Of a DNA stretch of 64,000 nt, positions 32,622-40,087 are shown piece by piece. Source of the DNA: JASHPR01 sp963795055 (lineage in GTDB: Bacteria; Actinomycetota; Actinomycetes; Streptosporangiales; Streptosporangiaceae); the NCBI GenBank assembly GCA_963795055.1, contig CAWCGJ010000005.1, positions 124,001 through 188,000 on the forward strand. Direction: 5' to 3'. The notes beneath the pieces were generated by a model. That model was not told the origin of the DNA, searched no databases, and saw nothing but the letters and a program-made list of their open reading frames with translations. The translations under genes were made by a program, and so were the position numbers. The stretch's first letter is position 1, and the number at the start of each line of letters is the position of its first letter.

Positions 32622-34082
32622 TCACACGCCCTGCTCGGCCATGATCCGCCCTGACTTGACGGCGTCTACCAGGGCGTCATGATCTTTCTCGTTCTGGTCG
32701 GCGTAGGCCACGGCGAACTGGGCGATGGCCTTGTCGAAGACGTCCCCGTTGCCGAGGTAGGAGGCGATCGCGATCCGGTCGCCGGACCGGGCGTGCGCCC
32801 GGGCCAGGGTCCAGCCGCAGAGCTGGCCGTACTGTCGCATGCCGTCCGGGACCATGACCGAGATGTCAAGGGAGAGCTTCCAGTCCCGTAGCTGGCGGAC
32901 GTAGAAGTCGCGCTCCCGGCCGTCGAGGCCGGCCACGATGTGCACCCAGCCGAGGAAGATGTCGCTGGCGGCCTGCATCAGCCGCTGCCCCGCGACCACC
33001 CGCTGGCCCTGGTTGGCGTACTTGCTGGCCCCGACGAACCGGCTCAGCACCGACTCCTCGGCCTCCTTCACCTGCAGGAACAGCGGGTCGGAGTCGTCCC
33101 GGCCGAGCATCAGCACGATCCAGCAGCGGGTCCCGACGCTGCCGACCCCCACGACCTTGCGGGCCAGGTCGCAATAGTCGTACTGCTCGAGCAGGTACCT
33201 ACGGTCGGTCTCCATCGTGCGCCGGTACTTCGCGATCAGGTCGTTTATCTGCGACAAGAAGGTCGCGAAGTCCTGCGGGGACTCGGCCAGCTGCTCGGCC
33301 GGGACCAGCAGCGGCGGGTCGGCGATGATCCGCGGCCGCCCGTCCACCAGGTGGGTCAGCTTGGCCACCTCCTGCATGCTGTCCCGGGTCCGCGCCTTGG
33401 CTATGCCCTTGTCCAGCGCCTTGCGCTGGCGCGCCTTCATCTGGGCGTCGAGCTCGGCCCGCAGCTGATCGATATCGGCGCGCGCGTACCAGACATCGAG
33501 GTTGGTCATGCCGGCAAAGCTCCGCATGGCCTGCCGGTAGCCGGCGGCCGTCGCGGTGACGATATCGCGGCGCTCCTTGTCGGCGAACCCGTTGTCGCGC
33601 CCGGCCACCTCCAGGCTGGCGGCCAGCCGCTTGACGTCCCACTCCCACGGGCCGGGCAGGGTCTCGTCGAAGTCGTTGACGTCGAAGACCAGGCGGCGCT
33701 CGGCCGAGCCGAAGATGCCGAAGTTGGACAGGTGCGCGTCACCGCAGGCCTGCACGGCCAGCCCGGAGACCGGCGTGGTGGCCAGGTCGCTGGCCATGGG
33801 CAGGGCCGCCCCGCGGTAGTACGTGAACGGCGAGACCATCATCCGGCCGTACCGGACCGGCACCAGCTCCGGCAGCCGCGTCTTGGCCTGCTCTGCCAGC
33901 AGGGCGACCGGGTCGGGCCGGTCCGGCCCCGGGTCGAACTCCGCGTGGCTGGCCCGGGGCACCTCGGCCCGGGCCGTCTTGCCCCGGGCCGCCCGTTCGG
34001 CCGGAGTCAGGTGACACAGGTGCGTCTCCAGCTGGTACTTCAGGGTGCGGCGGGGCGGAGCCTCGGTCAGCGCGGTCATCAT
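32622..34082 (-). CDS. DUF2252 family protein
   Basis: The 486-residue soluble protein shows the DUF2252 hallmarks: RYGRMMVSPFTYYRGAALPMA (about 80), VQACGDAHLSNFGIFGSAER (about 110), VFDVNDFDETLPGPWEWDVKRLAASL (about 133) and VVGVGSVGTRCWIVLM (about 300). GDAHLSNFG and FDVNDFDE resemble the catalytic loop and metal-binding Asp of aminoglycoside-phosphotransferase-like kinases, so a kinase activity is plausible but untested. It follows HdeD on the same strand, with inverted-repeat element C between them. Confidence 0.9.
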   Translation of the reverse strand: MMTALTEAPPRRTLKYQLETHLCHLTPAERAARGKTARAEVPRASHAEFDPGPDRPDPVALLAEQAKTRLPELVPVRYGRMMVSPFTYYRGAALPMASDLATTPVSGLAVQACGDAHLSNFGIFGSAERRLVFDVNDFDETLPGPWEWDVKRLAASLEVAGRDNGFADKERRDIVTATAAGYRQAMRSFAGMTNLDVWYARADIDQLRAELDAQMKARQRKALDKGIAKARTRDSMQEVAKLTHLVDGRPRIIADPPLLVPAEQLAESPQDFATFLSQINDLIAKYRRTMETDRRYLLEQYDYCDLARKVVGVGSVGTRCWIVLMLGRDDSDPLFLQVKEAEESVLSRFVGASKYANQGQRVVAGQRLMQAASDIFLGWVHIVAGLDGRERDFYVRQLRDWKLSLDISVMVPDGMRQYGQLCGWTLARAHARSGDRIAIASYLGNGDVFDKAIAQFAVAYADQNEKDHDALVDAVKSGRIMAEQGV

Positions 34083-34094
34083 CGGCTCCTCTCT

Positions 34095-34163
34095 GGAACC
34101 TTCTTCATCCGTCGATCTCGTTCAGGGCAGGCAGGCAGTCACCGGGAGAACGACAAAGGTTCA
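34095..34163 (-). repeat. inverted-repeat intergenic element, copy C (degenerate)
   Basis: GGAACCTTCTTCATCC (34095-34110) followed by GTCGATCTC matches the left half of copy B nearly base for base. After about 37 nt the opposite arm GAACGACAAAGGTTCA (34148-34163) still pairs at 11 of 16 positions. The element begins 4 nt after the HdeD stop codon, as copies A and B begin 2-10 nt after theirs. Confidence 0.5.
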
Positions 34164-34167
34164 TCGG

Positions 34168-34758
34168 CTATGCATGGGTCATTTCCCTGTCGTTGGCCTT
34201 GTGAAGCGCGTGCCGGATCAGGAACCCCCCGATGATCTCGAAGATGCCCATGACGACGAACCAGATGCCGAGCAGCGTCGCGAGCACGTCCAGCGAGGAG
34301 GCGGGGGCGGACACCACGACGATCCCGGCGATGAGGCTGACCACGCCGAAGATGATCCACCAGGCCCTTCCCTCGCGGACGCCGCCGGAGATCCCCCCGA
34401 TCAGCGCGGTGAGCCCCTGGACGATCCAGGTGAGCCCGATCACCAGGCCAATGATCGACCTGGTCAGGTGCAGATGGCGGATCAGGATGACGCCGATGAC
34501 GATGAACAGCAGGCCGGCGATGCCGAGCCAGACCCGGTGCCGTTCCCTCGGGTCGAACACCCGGATCAGGTGGAAGAGGCCCGACAGGATCATCAGGATG
34601 CCGAGCAGGACCGCGAGCACGTTCAGCGAGGTGGTCGGGTGAAAGGTCACGATGAGCCCGAGGATCAGGGTCACCACGCCCAGGAACAGGGCGGCCTGCC
34701 ACGAACCGGCCAGCATTCCGACCGCGGCGGGCTCGTCATCGTAGTCGTCGGAGGCCAT
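34168..34758 (-). CDS. HdeD family acid-resistance membrane protein
   Basis: This protein of 196 residues has six membrane helices in three similar pairs, with VVTLILGLIVTFHPTTSLNVLAVLLGI and LIAGIVVVSAPASSLDVLATLLGI as repeated units, which is the DUF308/HdeD pattern. In enterics HdeD supports acid resistance; in actinobacteria it is mainly a marker of envelope stress genes. It is divergent from the FGE gene with an operator between, and is followed by DUF2252. Confidence 0.88.
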   Translation of the reverse strand: MASDDYDDEPAAVGMLAGSWQAALFLGVVTLILGLIVTFHPTTSLNVLAVLLGILMILSGLFHLIRVFDPRERHRVWLGIAGLLFIVIGVILIRHLHLTRSIIGLVIGLTWIVQGLTALIGGISGGVREGRAWWIIFGVVSLIAGIVVVSAPASSLDVLATLLGIWFVVMGIFEIIGGFLIRHALHKANDREMTHA

Positions 34759-34883
34759 GGACGCTCCTTGTCGGTCTTAAGGATCTCATGTCGGGCGGCG
34801 TGGCTCTCCGGCGAGCCAGCCCGACCGTGACCGGCCCCCGGCGCCCTTGCTCTTGATGCTCAATTCACAACCTGCGCTTGTCG

Positions 34884-34900
34884 TCACCCGGCACGGGTGA
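34884..34900. promoter_or_regulatory. 17-bp palindromic operator (perfect) between HdeD and FGE
   Basis: TCACCC-GGCAC-GGGTGA, extended to the perfect TCACCCG-N3-CGGGTGA, lies 36 nt before the FGE start and 126 nt before HdeD. GAGAAT, a possible -10, begins 24 nt after it toward FGE. Confidence 0.6.
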
Positions 34901-34936
34901 TAGCGATCTTCTGGCTGCGAACGCGAGAATCGGAGC

Positions 34937-35908
34937 ATGCCCGGTACCCGCACGCCCCAGCCCCAGCTCAGGAACATGACCCGGATCCCGGGCGGCACGT
35001 TCTGGATGGGCTCGGCCGAGTTCTACCCCGAGGAGCGGCCGGTGCACCAGGTCACCGTCGACGTCTTCTGGATGGACACCCGCCCGGTGACCGTGGAGGA
35101 GTTCCGGCGCTTCGTCAAGGCCACCGGGTACGTGACCGTGGCCGAGCGGCCGCCCGACCCGGCCGACTACCCCGACGCCGACCCCGCCCTGCTGGTGCCG
35201 GGGTCGCTGGTCTTCCAGCGCACCGCGGGCCCGGTGGACCTGCGCGACTACCGCAACTGGTGGGCGTACGTACCGGGCGCCGACTGGCGTCATCCCGCGG
35301 GGCCGGGCAGCGACACCCGCGGCCGGGAACGGCACCCGGTGACCCAGGTCGCCTACTCCGACGCCGAGGCCTACGCCGCGTGGGCGGGCAAGGAACTGCC
35401 CACGGAGGCGGAATGGGAGTACGCGGCGCGCGGCGGCCTGGACCGCGCGGTCTACGCCTGGGGCGATGAGTTCGCGCCCGGCGGCCGCATGATGGCCAAC
35501 ACCTGGCAGGGCCAGTTTCCCTGGCAGAACCTGCTCACCGACGGGTTTGCCGGAACCTCGCCGGGCTCCTTTCCCGCCAACGGCTACGGCCTGCACGACA
35601 TGACCGGCAACGTGTGGGAATGGACGTGTGACTTCTTCACCCCGCGCCATGCGTCCCCGGCTCCCGGCGGCTGCTGCGCACCGCATAACCCCCGGGTGAG
35701 CTCACCGGCCCCGGGGGTCGTGATCGCCGGGCCGGGGTCCCATCTGCCGCGCAAGGTCATCAAGGGCGGCTCGCACCTGTGCGCGCCCAGCTACTGCCTG
35801 CGTTACCGGCCCGCGGCCCGGCAGAGCGAAACGCTCGAAACGGCCACCGGCCACCTCGGCTTCCGGTGCGTCATCCGCGGCGAGAGCAAGATCCCCCATG
35901 ACGGGTGA
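34937..35908 (+). CDS. formylglycine-generating enzyme (sulfatase-modifying factor)
   Basis: This enzyme converts a Cys in sulfatases to the catalytic formylglycine using oxygen and copper. The fold markers are MTRIPGGTFWMGS (N-terminus), ELPTEAEWEYAARGG (about 154), NVWEWTCDFF (about 225) and KGGSHLCAPSYCLRYRPAARQ. The two copper-binding cysteines, Cys282 and Cys287, are present at the correct spacing of five, so it should be a true FGE rather than a SUMF1-like lookalike. The length of 323 residues is normal. The only sulfatase sequence in the window is a relic 0.9 kb downstream, so its substrate must be elsewhere if it is active. Confidence 0.92.
   Translation: MPGTRTPQPQLRNMTRIPGGTFWMGSAEFYPEERPVHQVTVDVFWMDTRPVTVEEFRRFVKATGYVTVAERPPDPADYPDADPALLVPGSLVFQRTAGPVDLRDYRNWWAYVPGADWRHPAGPGSDTRGRERHPVTQVAYSDAEAYAAWAGKELPTEAEWEYAARGGLDRAVYAWGDEFAPGGRMMANTWQGQFPWQNLLTDGFAGTSPGSFPANGYGLHDMTGNVWEWTCDFFTPRHASPAPGGCCAPHNPRVSSPAPGVVIAGPGSHLPRKVIKGGSHLCAPSYCLRYRPAARQSETLETATGHLGFRCVIRGESKIPHDG
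35892..35908. promoter_or_regulatory. 17-bp operator (one mismatch) at the end of FGE
   Basis: TCCCCC-ATGAC-GGGTGA overlaps the last codons of FGE and lies 88 nt before the lipoprotein start, so it could serve that gene. Its location inside a coding end makes it less certain. Confidence 0.4.
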
Positions 35909-35996
35909 AGCCCATCGGCCCCGCGAACGCGATTCTTGTGGCAATGTGCTGGCCACCAGAAGTTTCCATAACGCGAACGCGCGGGGAGAACCGGGC

Positions 35997-36773
35997 ATGC
36001 GGCGCCTGACGAACAGCGTGGTCCTTTTGGCAGCGGCCTTGGCCGTTGGGTTCCTGGCGGTCGGCTGCGGTGCGGCCAGCAGTATCGGCAGCGCGATCAA
36101 GAGCGCGGCCCCCAGCGTCACCCTGCCGACCCTGCCGACCAACGACTCCTCGCCGACCACCGCCCCGCCGACCACCGCGGCCCCGACGACCGAGGCGCCG
36201 ACGACCGTCCCGCCGACCACGGCACCGCCGACCACGGCACCGCCGACCACAGCCGCGCCTACCGTTTCCCCGTCGCCGGCCGCCTCGACCACCTCATCGC
36301 TGCTGTGGCTGTGGATCCTCATCGCCGCGGTCGTGATCATCGGCATCATCGTCCTGGTGATGGTGGCCCGCTCCTCCAGTCGCCGCCGCTCCACGGCCGC
36401 GGGCGACTGGCGCCAGCAGACCATCGACGCGTACGCCCAGGGATCGGCGCTTTACGACGCGATGAACGTCGCCGAGCGGCCCGGTGCGCTGGCCGCCGAT
36501 GACAGCGGCGCCCGCTGGGCCGACATCCAGCGCCGCGCGGACGACCTGGCCCAGAGGCTGTACGCGATGCGCGAGTCCGCCCCGGACGAGGACGAACGGG
36601 CCCGGGTCGCCGATACGCTCGGGGCGCTGCAGGCGGCCCGGTCGGCCATGGACGCCGAGAGGGCCCCCGGCGGCGCCGACCCCCGGCAGGCCGAGGTGGT
36701 GCGCGGCCGGCTGTACGCGTTCGACGCCGCGCTGCGGGCGCTGCGCCCGCCCGACCCGACTCCGCGGTACTGA
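35997..36773 (+). CDS. Thr/Pro-rich lipoprotein with membrane helix
   Basis: The ATG after GCGGGGAGAACC gives 258 residues. A signal with lipobox AVGC (about residue 22) is followed by a linker of repeated PTTAPPTT units (about 50-90), a strong membrane helix (LLWLWILIAAVVIIGIIVLV, about 102-121), a basic stop-transfer stretch (SSSRRRS) and a helical C-terminal domain of about 130 residues. If the lipobox is used, the linker would span the wall side and the C-terminal part would be cytoplasmic. No enzymatic motif is seen. Similar layouts occur in actinobacterial proteins of unknown role. Confidence 0.7.
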   Translation: MRRLTNSVVLLAAALAVGFLAVGCGAASSIGSAIKSAAPSVTLPTLPTNDSSPTTAPPTTAAPTTEAPTTVPPTTAPPTTAPPTTAAPTVSPSPAASTTSSLLWLWILIAAVVIIGIIVLVMVARSSSRRRSTAAGDWRQQTIDAYAQGSALYDAMNVAERPGALAADDSGARWADIQRRADDLAQRLYAMRESAPDEDERARVADTLGALQAARSAMDAERAPGGADPRQAEVVRGRLYAFDAALRALRPPDPTPRY

Positions 36774-36793
36774 GCCGCCCGGGCTCCCCTCGA

Positions 36794-37069
36794 TTACTCC
36801 CGGGCGAGCATGGCCTCGGCCTGGCGCTCGAGGTCGAGGTAGGGCTGCGTGAACCGGACGCCGGAGGCCGCGATCCGGTCGATGTTCGGCGTCTCGATCG
36901 GCCCGCCGTAGCAGCTCATGGCCGAGAAGCCCACGTCGTCGAGCACGATGTAGACCACGTTGGGCGCGCCGTCGGGCGCCTTGGGCGGCTCGAACGGCGT
37001 CCAGTCCGGCACCGAGTCCCGGATGTCGGCGTTGACCGTGCCCTTGAACGCCTCGCCCGTCTTCCTTCT
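36794..37069 (-). pseudogene. arylsulfatase relic with internal deletion
   Basis: The frame reads GRRKTGEAFKGTVNADIRDS, then VPDWTPFEPPKAP and NVVYIVLDDVGFSAMSCYGG, exactly the N-terminus of large arylsulfatases, up to GVRFTQPY. There it jumps to LDLERQAEAMLARE, the type of sequence that ends these proteins. Several hundred codons including the catalytic CxPSR motif are missing in frame. Homology also continues upstream of the only start codon (GTG at 37012), so the 5' end is lost too. It neighbours an intact FGE, its would-be activator. Confidence 0.75.
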
Positions 37070-37101
37070 CCCGTCCCGGACGTGGCATGCCGACCTGGCC
37101 C

Positions 37102-37121
37102 GCCCGCGTCTTGGCGCGGGC
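37102..37121 (-). terminator. GC-rich hairpin after the SHOCT gene
   Basis: GCCCGCG-TCTTGG-CGCGGGC forms a perfect 7-bp stem with a 6-nt loop, about 53 nt after the SHOCT gene stop. No U-run follows, as is common for actinobacterial terminators. Confidence 0.45.
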
Positions 37122-37173
37122 AGGCCAGCGCACGGCTAGCGAGCCGCCCCGCCCTGGTGGCGGCTATCTGCGC

Positions 37174-37506
37174 TCAGGTACCGAGCAGCTTGGCCTTGGC
37201 CGCGGTGAACTCGTCGTCGGTCAGCGCGCCCTGGTCGTGCAGGGTGGCCAGCTGGCTCAGCTGGTCGTAGACCGACGGGGCCGCCGCGGGAGCCGCGGGT
37301 GGCGGCGCCTGCTGGTACTGGGGCGGGGCCTGCTGGTACTGCTGGTCCGGTGGGGCCTGCTGCGACTCAAGGTCTGAGATGCGCTGGTCCTGCTGGGCCT
37401 CGTAGGCGGCCTGATCGTTCGCCTTGTTGGCCATGTGCTTGCCCGCGATGTACGCGCCACCGCCGACCGCAGCCGCGCGCAGCAATGGGCGTCGCCGTCT
37501 CAACAT
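37174..37506 (-). CDS. SHOCT-domain protein
   Basis: The protein of 110 residues has a basic N-terminus with a short glycine/alanine hydrophobic stretch (AAAVGGGAYIAG), a Gln/Pro-rich spacer with repeated QQAPP units (about 49-72), and a C-terminal SHOCT motif (YDQLSQLATLHDQGALTDDEFTAAKAKLLG). SHOCT motifs are short oligomerisation or anchoring modules found at the ends of many actinobacterial proteins. The ATG has AGGAGG upstream. The CMD-like gene lies 47 bp upstream on the same strand and may be co-transcribed. Confidence 0.85.
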   Translation of the reverse strand: MLRRRRPLLRAAAVGGGAYIAGKHMANKANDQAAYEAQQDQRISDLESQQAPPDQQYQQAPPQYQQAPPPAAPAAAPSVYDQLSQLATLHDQGALTDDEFTAAKAKLLGT

Positions 37507-37553
37507 GAATGCCTCCTACATTTGCTTCCGGCTGTGCTGGGTCAGGCCGACTA

Positions 37554-37916
37554 CTACTCCGCGCCTTCGGGCAGGGCCAGGCCCATGGCGATCATGATCT
37601 CCGGCGCGGCTGCTACCACCCTCGGCCCGCCGACCTGCGGGGCGATGGCCTTCAGCACGCCCAGGAGGTCTTCCGGCGTGCACCCGGCATCCAGCGCGTT
37701 GGCGACCTGCCAGAGGTAGGAGGTGGGCGGGGCGTCGAGGGCGATGAGAGCAGCGATCTTGACGAGCGAGAAGCTGCGCGGATCCAGGCCGCTCCGCTGC
37801 TGCCAGTCGGCCCGGGCCTCTAGGCCCTCCAGCAGCAGGTCCGGATCGCTCAGGGCCAGTCCGGCCAGCGCCTCCCTGGTGCCGTCGCCAACCTCGACCT
37901 TGGTGGGCATGTTCAT
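37554..37916 (-). CDS. carboxymuconolactone decarboxylase-like (AhpD-like) protein
   Basis: The 120-residue protein starts MNMPTKVEVGDGTREALAGL after GAGGGATTCCG. Its core (FSLVKIAALIALDAPPTSYLWQVANALDAGCTPEDLLGVLKAIAPQVGG) is the CMD helical fold and resembles the C-terminal domain of the fusion protein at 26.6 kb. The CxxC pair of AhpD is absent, so a decarboxylase- or peroxidase-type role cannot be assumed. It lies between RDD and SHOCT genes, all on one strand. Confidence 0.78.
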   Translation of the reverse strand: MNMPTKVEVGDGTREALAGLALSDPDLLLEGLEARADWQQRSGLDPRSFSLVKIAALIALDAPPTSYLWQVANALDAGCTPEDLLGVLKAIAPQVGGPRVVAAAPEIMIAMGLALPEGAE

Positions 37917-37992
37917 GATCGGAATCCCTCTCTCGGTTGATCGGTCGGTTGCAGGCGGATCACTGACGCCCAATCCACCTAGGGTTTAACTA

Positions 37993-38604
37993 TTACCGCT
38001 CCGCGCCCGGCCGGGCGTCACCCATGGAGGATGGTTCTAGGAGCTGCGGGTCGCCGGGCCCGGCCTGCCCGCGGGCGCTGGCTGCGTCGGCGATCGGCTC
38101 GGCCTGGCGGGCCAGGAACCGGAGCTGGGCGGCTCGTGCGTCCCAGGCGTAAACGACGGCGGTCCCGGCGATGAGGTCATACACGGCCCGGTGCTCGCGC
38201 TGCACGAGGATGCCCAGGAAGCCCAGGCCGAGGGTCAGGAAACCGAGCGGGAACGTCAGCGAGCGCACCCATCCGCGCCAGGGCTCCATCCTGGCGCCGT
38301 CGGCCCGGACGACGTGCACGCCCAGCAGCGACATGCCCAGGGTCTTGCCGTTGGCCGCCCACTGAAAGCCGAAGTAAACGAACTGCCAGAGGACGTAGAT
38401 GATGGTCACGACGATGCTGCCGTGGTGGTAGGAGATCCCCCGGCCGGTGAAGATCGACGCCACGAAGGAGATAGCCGTCAGGGCCAGTTCGAAGATGACC
38501 GAGCTGACGATGAGGTCGATCAGGTACGCCGCGAGGCGGGACACCGAGCCCGCGTAGTGGCCCTGGGCGCTCACCCAGCGGCCCGGGTGGGTACGGACGC
38601 TCAT
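37993..38604 (-). CDS. RDD family membrane protein
   Basis: The 203 residues include an RDD domain: SRLAAYLIDLIVSSVIFELAL (first helix with the Arg and Asp), WQFVYFGFQWAANGKTLGMSLLGVHVVRADG in the middle and YDLIAGTAVVYAW at the end. Such proteins may act as ion antiporters or accessory membrane factors; the role is not established. Its ATG overlaps the restored stop of the upstream nine-residue repeat protein (ATGA), so the two are translationally coupled. In other actinobacteria a similar repeat region is fused directly to RDD. Confidence 0.88.
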   Translation of the reverse strand: MSVRTHPGRWVSAQGHYAGSVSRLAAYLIDLIVSSVIFELALTAISFVASIFTGRGISYHHGSIVVTIIYVLWQFVYFGFQWAANGKTLGMSLLGVHVVRADGARMEPWRGWVRSLTFPLGFLTLGLGFLGILVQREHRAVYDLIAGTAVVYAWDARAAQLRFLARQAEPIADAASARGQAGPGDPQLLEPSSMGDARPGAER

Positions 38605-39271
38605 GGCTGGACCTCCGCGTTCAGCAGCGCGGGCGGCGCCTGCGGCCCCGGGGTCTTGCGGCGCAGCAGGCGGGTCATCCAGCGGTCGATGCCTGGTCCA
38701 GCCCGACGGCCCCGCTGCGCGCCGCGTCCAGGGCCTCGGTCGCGATCCCCCCGGTCGACCGGGCGATGATGGCGCCGAGGTCGGTCTGCGCGACGAGCTT
38801 CTCCATGTCGATGCGGCCCATGACTTCGTTGAGGTCGACGCGGTCCAGTAGCGCGTCCATGTCGACGTGCTCCAGCAGCTCGTTGAGGTCGACCTGCTTG
38901 AGTAGCGCGTTGACGTCCACCTGCTTGAGCAGAGCGTTGAGGTCGACCTCCTTGAGCGGCGTGTTGAGGTCGACCTGCTTGAGCGGCGCGTTGAGGTCGA
39001 CCTGCCGGAGCAGCTCGTTGAGGTCGACCTCCTTGAGCGGCGCGTTGAGGTCGACCTGCCGGAGCAGCTCGTTGAGGTCGACCTCCTTGAGCGGCGTGTT
39101 GAGGTCCACCCGCCCTAGCAGCGCGTTGAGGTCCACCGTCTGGAGCAGCGCGTTGATGTCGATGGCCTGGAGGACGAGGTCGATGACCCGCTCCGCGGCG
39201 CGCTGGGCCAGCGCTTCGGCCGAGACGGTCACGCCCCTGCGCGCCGAGCGCAGCCGGTCGAGTGGTTCCAC
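38601..39271 (-). pseudogene. nine-residue repeat protein with one frameshift
   Basis: After a short N-terminus come 15 tandem nine-residue units close to VDLN(A/E)LL(K/R)Q, from IDINALLQT to TDLGAIIAR, a regular solenoid-like series. As read, the frame ends at 38675 after DQASTAG. Adding one G near 38684 continues it as VGLDQGIDRWMTRLLRRK and onward to a TGA that overlaps the RDD start by 4 bp, which strongly suggests this is the true C-terminus. The GTG start is preceded by CATACT as a possible -10, and an operator lies 36 nt upstream. Confidence 0.75.
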
Positions 39272-39307
39272 GAGATCAGTATGGCTGGCCGGCCGGGCCT
39301 GCGGGAA

Positions 39308-39324
39308 TCATCCGGTGCGGGTGA
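39308..39324. promoter_or_regulatory. 17-bp palindromic operator (one mismatch) before the repeat/RDD operon
   Basis: TCATCC-GGTGC-GGGTGA lies 36 nt before the GTG of the repeat protein. CATACT begins 20 nt after it in the gene's direction, a plausible -10. Confidence 0.55.
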
Positions 39325-39354
39325 AGCCGGACCGGCGTGGTCACCGCGGGCCCG

Positions 39355-40020
39355 TCACTTGATGACCGTGAGGCCGTAGATCCCGTTGCCGACCATGATC
39401 AATCCAACCACGATCAGGACCACGATGACTATGGCTCGGCCGTGCGCGCGCAGCCAGCCGTTGAAGGCGTTCAGGTAGCGGGTGGTCCGGTTCGGGAAGA
39501 TGATGTGCATCACGATGGGCAGCCAGACCAGCAGCACATTGATGACCACGACGATGATGATCGCCAGGGCGGTTTCAAAGTCGCTGGCATTGGAAGTCGC
39601 GATCACCTGGAGCGCGGCCAGGAACGTCACGCCCGGGGCGAAGATCAAGAGGCCGGCCACGAACGCGGTCCACGGCACCGGGTTGGCGACCAGCTTGTTC
39701 ACGATTCCCGACGCCGGCTTGTCCGGATCGGGCGGCTTCGGCTTGCGCCGCGCGATCACCAGGGCGGCCAGCAGCAGCAGGATGCCCAGGCCCAGCCGCA
39801 GGCCGTAGCGCGGGGTGTGCTCGTTGGAGTGGTTCAGGTCGGCGGTGCGCAGCAGGACCAGGATCACCACGCCGGTGATCAGGCTCATGGCCACCGCCCC
39901 GATCAGGTAGAACGTGGCGGTCAGCCGGGGCCGGGCCGTACCCAGGTACACCGCGGCGACCAGCAGCGCGGTCGGGGACAGCGCCGCCAGCAACGCGAGC
40001 CCGGCTGCCTGCACCAGCAC
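39355..40020 (-). CDS. GAP-family (Sap-like) membrane protein, second copy
   Basis: This 221-residue membrane protein opens LALLAALSPTALLVAAVYLG, the LysE/GAP-type first helix, and has about six spans with a charged loop (ARRKPKPPDPDKPASG, about 90-105) in the middle. It belongs to the same family as the gene at 31.9 kb but is not closely similar. The GTG start follows the end of the frameshifted membrane protein by 67 bp on the same strand. It likely takes part in envelope lipid or small-molecule export, by family analogy only. Confidence 0.7.
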   Translation of the reverse strand: MLVQAAGLALLAALSPTALLVAAVYLGTARPRLTATFYLIGAVAMSLITGVVILVLLRTADLNHSNEHTPRYGLRLGLGILLLLAALVIARRKPKPPDPDKPASGIVNKLVANPVPWTAFVAGLLIFAPGVTFLAALQVIATSNASDFETALAIIIVVVINVLLVWLPIVMHIIFPNRTTRYLNAFNGWLRAHGRAIVIVVLIVVGLIMVGNGIYGLTVIK

Positions 40021-40087
40021 CGGGCGGCCTACCCGCGGACGGGGCGCGGGCGGGGGGCGGCGCGCACCGGGCCGGGCGATGTCCTGG

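Noticed and set aside
36139..36265. Tandem DNA repeat in the Thr/Pro-rich lipoprotein
   Set aside because: It simply encodes the PTTAPP linker; such linkers are common in actinobacterial cell-surface proteins.
38675..39271. 27-bp tandem repeat read as a possible CRISPR or minisatellite
   Set aside because: The units are coding, in frame and without spacers; they make the nine-residue protein repeats.
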